Assembly (NCBI GenBank): GCA_900548405.1
Contig: UNSJ01000017.1
Span: forward strand, 1 to 38,634
Length of the DNA: 38,634 nt
Direction: 5' to 3'
Source: Candidatus Gastranaerophilales bacterium
GTDB taxonomy: Bacteria; Cyanobacteriota; Vampirovibrionia; Gastranaerophilales; Gastranaerophilaceae
The notes beneath the pieces are model-generated. The model saw only the letters and a list, made by a program, of their open reading frames with translations. It ran no database searches and had not been told where the DNA came from. Positions 31,891 through 38,634 of this stretch are shown here, piece by piece. The translations under genes were made by a program, and so were the position numbers. Each line of letters opens with the position of its first letter. The stretch's first letter is position 1.

Positions 31891-32021
31891 ATTTTTATTT
31901 TACACAAAAAGTGTTTTTGAAACAAAATTTCTTTATTTACGTCAAAAATAGTAAGTATTCTGATTTTATGTCAGAAGCTGGTGTGGAATTACCTGTACGG
32001 AAGGAGAGAGGTACTTATAAG

Positions 32022-32984
32022 ATGAGTGTAATCAAGTGTAAAGAAGATGATTTATACAAAGATTTGAAATGTACATATCCGTCTGAGATTGAGTATATTG
32101 AGGTTGAGGAAGAAGATGAACCGAAAACTTTTAATTCAATATCAAATGATGATGATATTTTACAAATGTATTTAAAAGATATCGGCAAGGTTAAACTTTT
32201 AAATTCAAAAGAAGAAAAAGCTCTGGGTAAGCAGATTAAAGAAGGAAAAGATTCTCAGGCTGAAATTGCAAAACGAAAACTTGTTCAGGCAAACTTAAGA
32301 CTTGTTGTAAGTATTGCAAAGAAATATATCGGGCAAGGTGTTTTATTTATGGACCTGGTACAAGAAGGTTCGCTCGGTCTTATTAAAGCTGCGGAAAAGT
32401 TCGATTATTCAAAGAACTTTAAATTTTCAACTTATGCCACCTGGTGGATAAGACAGACAATTATAAGAGCTATTTCAAACAATTCAAGAACAATCAGAAT
32501 TCCTGTTCACATGACAGACAAAATTAGAAAATACAAAAAATGTTATACTATGCTGACGTTTGAACTCGGCAGAGAACCAACAGATGATGAAGTCGCACAA
32601 AAACTGGAAATCTCTTGCAAGCAGCTTTCAATGATAAAGAAGTCTATTATAAAAGAGCCTATAAGTCTTGAAACTCCGGTAACTGAAGATTTAAATATCG
32701 GGGATTATATAGAAGACACATCATATCGCTCACCAGAAACACAAACCAAGAACAATGCTTTAAAAGGAAGCGTTGAGCATTTGTTATCGACTTTATCAGA
32801 CAGAGAAAAACAGATTATTACCTGCAGATTCGGCATAAACGGCGAGATGCCTAAAACGCTTGAACAGTTAGGAGAGATAATGGGTTATTCAAAAGAGCGT
32901 ATCAGACAGCTCGAAGATTCCGCATTATCAAAAATCAGAGAGAGAAAGGAATTACAGCATTTCAGAGATTTTATTGAGGACTGA
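32022..32984 (+). CDS. RpoD/SigA-type RNA polymerase sigma factor
   Basis: A 320-residue sigma-70 factor. Region 1.2 is '[22 protein letters not shown]', region 2 '[20 protein letters not shown]', '[18 protein letters not shown]' and '[18 protein letters not shown]', region 3 begins '[15 protein letters not shown]', and region 4.2 is '[20 protein letters not shown]'. There is no region 1.1 or large non-conserved insert, as in cyanobacterial group 2 factors. It could still be the main housekeeping factor of a reduced lineage. I choose ATG 32022 because a GGAGAGAGG site lies about ten bases upstream. Longer frames back to 31911 lack such a site. Regulation is not evident. A strong terminator follows. 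Confidence 0.9.
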   Translation: MSVIKCKEDDLYKDLKCTYPSEIEYIEVEEEDEPKTFNSISNDDDILQMYLKDIGKVKLLNSKEEKALGKQIKEGKDSQAEIAKRKLVQANLRLVVSIAKKYIGQGVLFMDLVQEGSLGLIKAAEKFDYSKNFKFSTYATWWIRQTIIRAISNNSRTIRIPVHMTDKIRKYKKCYTMLTFELGREPTDDEVAQKLEISCKQLSMIKKSIIKEPISLETPVTEDLNIGDYIEDTSYRSPETQTKNNALKGSVEHLLSTLSDREKQIITCRFGINGEMPKTLEQLGEIMGYSKERIRQLEDSALSKIRERKELQHFRDFIED

Positions 32985-33033
32985 TAAAGAGCAATCTAAA
33001 CTCCTCTATACAAAGTCACGTATGTCAACTATC

Positions 33034-33060
33034 TCCCGCACCTGCTGCGGGATTTTTTTA
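33034..33060. terminator. Terminator after the sigma factor gene
   Basis: TCCCGCA (33034-33040) and TGCGGGA (33046-33052) pair fully around CCTGC, followed by seven T. It is GC-rich, strong and typical for plus-strand termination. The T-run overlaps the end of the opposing recN gene. Confidence 0.93.
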
Positions 33061-34710
33061 TATATTAATTAAGGATTTTGCAAATTCTATGGATTGTTCG
33101 TTAATTTCGCCGCCTGCAAGTTCTGCAAGAGCTTTAACTCTGTTTTCTCCCGTTAAAACATAAACCTCAACTTTTGTTTCATCACTTTGAGATTTTCTGA
33201 CATAGAAATGCTTATCAGCTCTTGATGCGATGATAGGCTGGTGAGTAATCAAAATAATCTGATGATATTTTGAAAGCTCGGCAATTTCATCAGCTACGCT
33301 TTGAGAAGCCTTGCCTGAAATGCCTGTATCAATTTCATCAAAAATAACTGTATTAATATCGTCGCTTTGTGCAAAAATGGATTTTATGGCAAGCATAACA
33401 CGAGAAATTTCACCGCCTGATGCTACTTTTGCAAGAGGTTTTAAATCCTCTGAAACATTGGTCGAAATTAGAAATTCAACTTCGTCGGCCCCATCAGAGC
33501 TTAGTTCTTTCGGCTCAACAGAAATGTTGAATCTGGCTTTAGGAAGCTCAAGTTTTTCCAGTTTTTCTTCAATTAATACGGATAAAACTTTTGAATAATT
33601 TTTTCTGCATTCGCTAATCTCACCTGCGGAATGTTCGAGCTCTTTTTGCATTTGAGTAATTTTAGCCTCAAGCTCATCAATATTTTGAGTTGAGAATTCT
33701 ATTGCGTTAAGTTCTTTTGAAAGGTTTTCAAAGGTTTCCATAACAGCTTCAAGAGTTCCGCCGTATTTCCTTTTTAGTTTATCGAGCAAGAACAATCGTT
33801 CCTGAATTTCATTTAATCTTTCGGTGTCATTATCCAAATTTTGGCTGTAATCTCTTAATGCGCTTGCAGCATCTTTTAATCTTTCTATTGCATCAATTAA
33901 ATCTGTTTCTGTTTCTTCAAGATTTTTGTCCATAGATGATGCTTTAGATACATTTTGTTTAATCTTGCTTAAGGCTTCCATAATTGAGCCATCGTCGCCA
34001 TTGATTGCCCAATATGCACTGCCTGTTAATTCCTTAAGCTTTTCTGCATTTTCCAATACCTCAAGCTCGTTATTTAAATCTTCATCTTCTGTCGGGTTTT
34101 GTATATTTGCACTGTCGATTTCATCAATTTGGAATTTTAAAAATTCAAGTTGATTTTCAGTCATATCGGAAGCTGTTTTTAAATTTTCCAGCTGACTTTG
34201 AAGAAGACGATATTCTTTAAATTTTTCCTTGTATTCTTCAAGTCTTTTGCCATAAGACTCTTTTGCATAATTATCTAAAAGATTAATATGGTATTTAGGC
34301 TGCATAAATGCATAAGTCTGGTGCTGGGAATGAATATCCAAAAAATAGTTTTTCAGCTGTTTAATAAACTCCTGATTAACCAAAGTTCCGTTAACTCTAG
34401 CTCTAACTCCGTTTGGAGTAATTTCTTTTGTTAATACTATTTCACTTCCGAGATAATCAATTCCGTTTTCATCAAATAAAGAAGTCAAATCATGCTTGGT
34501 ATTTTCTATTACTAATTCAACAACAGCTTTTTCTTTATCATGTTTGATAACTTCTTTTGACACACGCGGAGCAAAGGCTATATCAATGGCATTTATGAGA
34601 ATACTTTTACCTGCACCTGTTTCACCGGTTATTACATTTAAACCGTTATCAAAGTTGGCGGTTAATTCATCAATTAAAATGTAATCTTTAATTCTCAGCT
34701 GTTTAATCAT
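33058..34710 (-). CDS. recN: DNA repair protein RecN
   Basis: A 550-residue SMC-like ATPase for double-strand break repair. The N-terminal head begins 'MIKQLRIKDYILIDEL' and has Walker A 'VITGETGAGKSIL' near residue 30. The coiled-coil arms occupy about 155-370. The C-terminal head has signature 'ASGGEISRVMLAIK', Walker B 'TVIFDEIDTGISG' near 455 and 'IILITHQPIIAS'. Length and layout match the family. It works with RecA by tethering broken ends. AAGG lies about seven bases before the ATG. The downstream end meets the sigma terminator. The upstream neighbour on the same strand is the GH13-like gene, 39 bases away, so co-transcription is possible though the functions are unrelated. Confidence 0.96.
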   Translation of the reverse strand: MIKQLRIKDYILIDELTANFDNGLNVITGETGAGKSILINAIDIAFAPRVSKEVIKHDKEKAVVELVIENTKHDLTSLFDENGIDYLGSEIVLTKEITPNGVRARVNGTLVNQEFIKQLKNYFLDIHSQHQTYAFMQPKYHINLLDNYAKESYGKRLEEYKEKFKEYRLLQSQLENLKTASDMTENQLEFLKFQIDEIDSANIQNPTEDEDLNNELEVLENAEKLKELTGSAYWAINGDDGSIMEALSKIKQNVSKASSMDKNLEETETDLIDAIERLKDAASALRDYSQNLDNDTERLNEIQERLFLLDKLKRKYGGTLEAVMETFENLSKELNAIEFSTQNIDELEAKITQMQKELEHSAGEISECRKNYSKVLSVLIEEKLEKLELPKARFNISVEPKELSSDGADEVEFLISTNVSEDLKPLAKVASGGEISRVMLAIKSIFAQSDDINTVIFDEIDTGISGKASQSVADEIAELSKYHQIILITHQPIIASRADKHFYVRKSQSDETKVEVYVLTGENRVKALAELAGGEINEQSIEFAKSLINI

Positions 34711-34749
34711 ATTTATACCTTAAACCAATATATATTTTATAGCAAACAA

Positions 34750-37041
34750 TTAAGCCTTTTTAAGTTCATAAACTCTGAATTCACAAGGTTCAAGTTTGTC
34801 AAAGTTTAATGTAGAATCATTGCATTCAATAGGTTTTGAAACAAATTCGTTACCTTCAATATAATGTTCTTTTTCTATTTCATAATCTCCTGGAAGGTGT
34901 ATGTGTTTATCATATACAGGCTGACCGTTTACAATTTCGGAATAGCTGTTTCCGTCTTCATCACATTTGCAAACTTTTTCGGTTTCGTATTTATAATTAA
35001 CAACCACTAAGAAAGAAGTCTTGAGAGGTTCTTTTGAAATTATCCACGCTGCAAAACCGTCATCATCCTGAGAAATAATTTGAGCTTCGCCGTCTGTTAT
35101 TATCGGTTGAGATTTTACAAACAAGTCAATGGCATTAAATTTTTTGTAAAAGTCAGAATGATTTTCTCTCGGCATAGAAATTTCTTCACCGATAACACTT
35201 TCAATTCCCCTGTGTGTAAAGCTTTCATCTCCGTCTACATATAGCATGGGACGTTGTGCAAATTTACCTCCGGGTAAGAATTTATATTTAAACCATTTAA
35301 ATAACGCTCCGTTTTCACCAAGCTGTCCCGGATATTGATCTATGCATCTGAATTCGCCGTCCTGATTATTATAAGTTTTTAATATAGAAAGTTTTTCGCC
35401 TTTTTTATAATTAACGTTATAATTTGCAAGGTGCTGGTTATCTTCAGTAATCTTTTCAGGAGTTTTTTCAGCCTGAGAAACAATATCATTTCCCCATAAA
35501 AGGTCAAAGCTCATTCCCTTGTGGTACTCTTTCAAGAAATCATCCCAGAGCATATATTCGGCAAGTGTTCCAAAGTATGGGATGTTAGCTTTCATTGCTT
35601 TATTAAGTTTGTTCAAAACAACACGCGGAGCTCTGTAACTTATAGGTCTTCCGTTGCTTTCAGAAACCTTATCAACAATATGGTCAATATGGTCAACTCT
35701 AAATCCGTCAAAATTATATTCTTTTTGTAAGTTAATCATATAATCTATAAAGTATTCAATAACAGGTTCATTGAAACTTCCGTTTTCAAGAAAGCAGAAA
35801 TAATAAGGTGTCTGGCAGTCAAGATTTGCAAATCCCGTTACGTCATCACCTTTGTAATCGTAATGTTTAAATGTAGGATATCCGCCGCATTCGCTCATCT
35901 TATCGTATACCGGAACGCCTGCAGAACACCATGCGCCGCCAGGTGCAGGCCATAAACCTTCTTTTATAAGTTCTTGAATTGCATCAATTTGTTTATCAAT
36001 ATCATCTTCGGTTAACTTTTGATTAGGTTTAAATCCGTGAATTTTTGCAATAATATCTCTTGCACGTTTTTGGATTTTAATCTGGTTTTCTTTTTTCATC
36101 ATAATATTTGAAAGCTCTTTTTTGGCTTCATCCATAAGGCTGTCAAATGTATCGTAAATGTTTTTGTAATGTGCGCTCAAATCTCCAGCACTACCGCTTA
36201 ATGATTCTTTGTAGATATTTTTAACAAGCTCAATGTCTTCTTCGTCAATAGATTTAGGAAGATTTTTGGCTATTTTATCAATATTTTTATCAAGTTCTGA
36301 TGACAAGATATTAATGTCAAACCATCTTGCTATTTCAGGGTTGGCAAGAACTGCTTTTGAAAATCTTCCTGTCTGCGGAAGAATATCATAAATCACAGGG
36401 TGACCTGCAAGTTGTGCAAGCGTAATAAAAGTTTTAACCTGTCCTTTTGCATCAAGCCCTGTTAATGATTCAATATTTTTATCAAGCAGCGCTTCACTTA
36501 CTTCCGAACTTTTAGGAAGGTAAGCACATCCGAATTCTCTAGGGTGGAAAGGTATAATATACATAGTTGTATTAAAAATATTATTTTCAAGATTTCCGGT
36601 AGGAAGAATTAAAAGCTGTCTGAGCCAATCAATAAATTTGCCAGGTGTCTTGGTTACATTTCCGTTGCCTAACCCTGCAAGGTTAATAAGCTTGATATTG
36701 TGTCCTTCTTTTTTTATCCAGGATGAATCTTTAACATTATTTCTTGCAAGTACGCTTATGTTTTCATTATCAAATGAAAATTTGCCGTCTTTAAAAATGC
36801 CGTTTGCAATCCACTTTAGTTCCAAGCCGAAAAGAATTTCTTCGGGAGTAAGTTCTTCCAAAGCTTTAATATAAGGATACGGAAGATAACCGTATTTTTC
36901 TATCAAATCCGAAAGCTCTTTTTTTCTTTCATCAGAAATTTTGTCAAAAGAATATTCCTTTTTTAAATTTGAATAAATCTCATTAAGTTTAATATCCTTT
37001 GAATCTTCCTGATTTTTTTTACCGAAAAGAAATTCTAACAT
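34750..37041 (-). CDS. GH13-like alpha-amylase family protein, 763 residues
   Basis: A large cytoplasmic protein without signal peptide. The (beta/alpha)8-barrel signals are 'YNFDGFRVDHIDHI' near residue 448 (nucleophile Asp in GFRxD), 'YFGTLAEYMLWDD' near 490 (acid/base Glu) and an upstream 'GFANLDCQTPYYF'. The C-terminal 120 residues look like a beta-sandwich ending 'EPCEFRVYELKKA'. The first 350 residues are helical and unusual for small alpha-amylases. It probably acts on alpha-glucans such as glycogen or on trehalose- or sucrose-like substrates. The exact reaction cannot be named. GGGAGTG precedes the ATG, and an extended -10 TGTTATAAT (minus strand, about 37075-37083) lies upstream. It is divergent from a response regulator. 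Confidence 0.75.
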   Translation of the reverse strand: MLEFLFGKKNQEDSKDIKLNEIYSNLKKEYSFDKISDERKKELSDLIEKYGYLPYPYIKALEELTPEEILFGLELKWIANGIFKDGKFSFDNENISVLARNNVKDSSWIKKEGHNIKLINLAGLGNGNVTKTPGKFIDWLRQLLILPTGNLENNIFNTTMYIIPFHPREFGCAYLPKSSEVSEALLDKNIESLTGLDAKGQVKTFITLAQLAGHPVIYDILPQTGRFSKAVLANPEIARWFDINILSSELDKNIDKIAKNLPKSIDEEDIELVKNIYKESLSGSAGDLSAHYKNIYDTFDSLMDEAKKELSNIMMKKENQIKIQKRARDIIAKIHGFKPNQKLTEDDIDKQIDAIQELIKEGLWPAPGGAWCSAGVPVYDKMSECGGYPTFKHYDYKGDDVTGFANLDCQTPYYFCFLENGSFNEPVIEYFIDYMINLQKEYNFDGFRVDHIDHIVDKVSESNGRPISYRAPRVVLNKLNKAMKANIPYFGTLAEYMLWDDFLKEYHKGMSFDLLWGNDIVSQAEKTPEKITEDNQHLANYNVNYKKGEKLSILKTYNNQDGEFRCIDQYPGQLGENGALFKWFKYKFLPGGKFAQRPMLYVDGDESFTHRGIESVIGEEISMPRENHSDFYKKFNAIDLFVKSQPIITDGEAQIISQDDDGFAAWIISKEPLKTSFLVVVNYKYETEKVCKCDEDGNSYSEIVNGQPVYDKHIHLPGDYEIEKEHYIEGNEFVSKPIECNDSTLNFDKLEPCEFRVYELKKA

Positions 37042-37245
37042 GGTTCACTCCCTTTATAATTTTTTTGTACTAGCATTATAACATAATCAAAACAATAATA
37101 TTCATGCTCTATTAATTGTAATTTTTACAATATATTAGTCACGTAGGTAATAGAATATTTATTTTCGCTATAATTTAATAAAAGGTGTACAAGGTTATAG
37201 TACAAAATAATGAAGCAATTTACGTTATGAAAGGCGGGGTTTTCA

Positions 37246-37932
37246 ATGACACAAAGTTCAACAACAGCACAAAAGACTATTAGTGTAATTATTGTAGAAG
37301 ATTTTAAATTAACAAGGGTCGGTCTGCGCTGCGCATTAAATTCAAATGAAGATATTGATGTTGTAGCAGAAGCGGAAGATGCTTTGGAAGGACTTAAACT
37401 TATTGAAAGACACAAGCCTGATGTAATTCTTATGGATTTGGGACTTCCCGGCATGAACGGAATTGAAGCTATGATTAAATGCAAAGAAATGATGTTTGAT
37501 TCAAAAATTATTGCATTAACTTCACACGACAGATCAGAAGAAGTAATTGCGGCTTTAAGCTCAGGCGCAAGCGCATACTGCTTAAAAGATATTGATCCTA
37601 AAAAACTTGCTGATGTTGTAAGAGATGTTTCAACAGGTGTATGCTGGATTGATCCTATGGTTGCGCAAACAGCATTAAACTCTTTGCCCAAAATTGACAA
37701 TGTAGGATTTTTACCAAGCAAATCTAATACTGACGGTCGTGTGCCGCTTACAGAAAGAGAATTTGAAGTTTTAAAACACCTTGTGTTGGGAAAAAGTAAT
37801 ACCGAAATTGCAAAAGAACTTATCGTAAGTGTCCATACTGCAAAAGCTCACGTATGCTCTATTTTGCAAAAAATGTGCGTAAATGACAGAGTGCAGGCAG
37901 CAGTTAAAGCTGTAAAAGAAGGAATGGTCTAA
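37246..37932 (+). CDS. NarL/FixJ-type response regulator
   Basis: A 228-residue two-component regulator. The receiver domain (about 12-130) has the acidic pair in 'VIIVEDFKLTR', phosphoacceptor Asp64 in 'VILMDLGLPGMNG', Thr/Ser in 'IIALTSHD' and Lys in 'AYCLKDIDP'. A LuxR-type helix-turn-helix follows at about 165-225: 'LTEREFEVLKHLVLGKSNTEIAKELIVSVHTAKAHVCSIL' (in pieces). The resemblance to cyanobacterial NarL-type regulators supports the lineage guess. No histidine kinase is adjacent, so it is an orphan here. An AAAGGCGG site precedes the ATG. A 198-codon frame on the other strand of this gene is a coding shadow. Confidence 0.93.
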   Translation: MTQSSTTAQKTISVIIVEDFKLTRVGLRCALNSNEDIDVVAEAEDALEGLKLIERHKPDVILMDLGLPGMNGIEAMIKCKEMMFDSKIIALTSHDRSEEVIAALSSGASAYCLKDIDPKKLADVVRDVSTGVCWIDPMVAQTALNSLPKIDNVGFLPSKSNTDGRVPLTEREFEVLKHLVLGKSNTEIAKELIVSVHTAKAHVCSILQKMCVNDRVQAAVKAVKEGMV

Positions 37933-37958
37933 CAATTACATATACACAATCACACTAA

Positions 37959-37985
37959 AAAAGAGGATTTTTTTAATCCTCTTTT
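37959..37985. terminator. Bidirectional terminator after response regulator
   Basis: AAAAGAGGATT (37959-37969) pairs perfectly with AATCCTCTTTT (37975-37985) around a 5-base T/A loop. It serves the response regulator and the opposing kinase gene, whose 3' end overlaps it. Confidence 0.88.
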
Positions 37986-38491
37986 ATTTTTTTAATTATT
38001 TCTTCTACTTTATTTTTTAAAGTTTCATAGTCCGAGTTATTCTCAATAACATAGTCCCAATCGGTAATGTTATCCAGTCCTGTTTCTGTGATATCTGTTT
38101 CTCCGATTAAGGTGCCTCTTTGCATTCTTGTTTCTCTTGATGCTTCAACTCTTATTGAAACAGCTCCGGCTTTTTTAAATACATCGTATTCATGAGGAAC
38201 TCGTACGTCTGTCACCATAATATTTCCGTCTTGTTCTATAATTTTTTTCAGCCAGTAATCAGCATCTTGATCACGCCCCCAGTTACCCAGATTAATCAAA
38301 TCCTGACGGTACAGTGGCTTATTCTTTTCTATTTCCTCATACGTAAGTCCTTTTTGTTCACCGTATGTAAGTTTGATTATATCTCCCATTGCACAGCGTT
38401 TGTAATCAGGCATAGCATCAAGCATAATTTTTGCAACAGTATCTTTGCCCGAATATTGTTTACCTGAAAATATTATAATTTTATCTGCCAT
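37973..38491 (-). CDS. P-loop kinase (dNMP/phosphomevalonate kinase-like)
   Basis: A 172-residue small-molecule kinase. The P-loop is 'IIFSGKQYSGKDTVAKIM' at about 6-20. Later segments are 'LYRQDLINLGNWGRDQDADYW' (split), 'IMVTDVRVPHEYDVFKKAGA', 'VEASRETRMQRG' and 'TGLDNITDWDYVIEN'. The last part resembles the C-terminus of animal-type phosphomevalonate kinase ('GLDNFxDFDWVIEN') and phage deoxynucleoside monophosphate kinases share the fold. I prefer a nucleotide or dNMP kinase role for a bacterium, but the substrate is open. AAGGAA is five bases upstream of the ATG. The gene is convergent with the response regulator. Confidence 0.75.
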   Translation of the reverse strand: MADKIIIFSGKQYSGKDTVAKIMLDAMPDYKRCAMGDIIKLTYGEQKGLTYEEIEKNKPLYRQDLINLGNWGRDQDADYWLKKIIEQDGNIMVTDVRVPHEYDVFKKAGAVSIRVEASRETRMQRGTLIGETDITETGLDNITDWDYVIENNSDYETLKNKVEEIIKKIKED

Positions 38492-38592
38492 AAGTTCCTT
38501 TCTTTTTTTTGTAATTGTATCATATAATTAATTATATTGAAAATTATTATAATATATATTATAATATTGATAAACAAAAGAAAGGAGCAATT

Positions 38593-38634
38593 ATGAGAAA
38601 GTTTAGTAAAGAAGCTGTTACGTCTATTGGAAAA
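38593..38634 (+). CDS. 5' end of a gene cut by the window edge
   Basis: AAAGGAG lies six bases before ATG 38593, and an open frame of 14 codons ('MRKFSKEAVTSIGK') continues to the last base. The upstream 100 bases are AT-only and promoter-like, including TATAAT-type boxes. Too little is present to name a function. Confidence 0.6.
   Translation, partial: MRKFSKEAVTSIGK

Noticed and set aside
31911..32021. N-terminal extension of the sigma factor to a GTG at 31911
   Set aside because: The extension has no ribosome site and would overlap the likely promoter region; the ATG at 32022 has a strong GGAGAGAGG site.
37125..37721. A 198-codon open frame on the minus strand opposite the response regulator
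   Set aside because: It lies almost fully inside the clearly recognised regulator, is serine- and isoleucine-rich as antisense shadows are, and has no ribosome site or domain.
1..38634. CRISPR arrays, rRNA genes, insertion sequences with transposases
   Set aside because: No regularly spaced direct repeats, no rRNA-like sequence and no transposase domain were seen.

Overview
The window is AT-rich bacterial DNA with densely packed genes, short intergenic gaps and good Shine-Dalgarno sites. Several things suggest a gut lineage related to Cyanobacteria, such as Vampirovibrionia/Gastranaerophilales. These are the single-chain pyruvate:ferredoxin oxidoreductase, the cyanobacterial-looking NarL-type response regulator and sigma factor, and several lineage-type proteins with short 'NFQG / NFKS / SFQG' N-termini. 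This placement is inference from memory of such proteins; no rRNA or other definitive marker is present.

Region 1 (1 to about 12440) is an integrated mobile element whose left end is not visible. Its right end is the 3' end of a tRNA-Asn gene (12441-12512, minus). The large serine recombinase (10900-12501) has no stop of its own before the junction and reads into the tRNA. The element carries a methylase-like protein without a visible catalytic NPPY, a tiny protein resembling the C-terminal SMC head, and a WG-repeat protein. It also has a small tyrosine recombinase beside paired inverted half-sites, an XRE repressor divergent from a PD-(D/E)XK nuclease, and a WYL regulator. The replication module is a Prim-Pol primase plus P-loop helicase/ATPase, preceded by a leader with a roughly 27-bp long-range inverted repeat and three GTTGCCA repeats. 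No capsid, portal, relaxase or type IV secretion gene is visible, so it looks like a mobilisable or satellite-type island with a defence-like cargo.

Region 2 (12441-38634) is chromosomal backbone with lineage-specific genes between. Housekeeping genes are an ABC exporter, a Bax-inhibitor-1-like protein, mtaB, nifJ, a RlmD/TrmA-family RNA methyltransferase, polX, tRNA-Val, a PHP phosphoesterase, an RpoD-like sigma factor, recN, a GH13-like glycosidase, a NarL-type response regulator and a small P-loop kinase. Between them lie membrane or exported proteins of unknown role: 16694-17617, 17671-18525, 18613-19172 (frameshifted), 27487-28200, 28201-30120 (membrane anchor plus C-terminal J domain) and 30215-30718. 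A RelA/SpoT-fold-like protein (22953-24062) is driven by a consensus promoter.

The most notable signals are two 10-G homopolymers in this AT-rich DNA. One is inside the RelA/SpoT-like coding sequence and one is just upstream of the J-domain gene; both are candidate phase-variation switches. Also notable are the serine recombinase/tRNA-Asn junction, the repairable single-base frameshift at about 18624, an apparently leaderless mtaB promoter, and the regulated nuclease/WYL module of the element.
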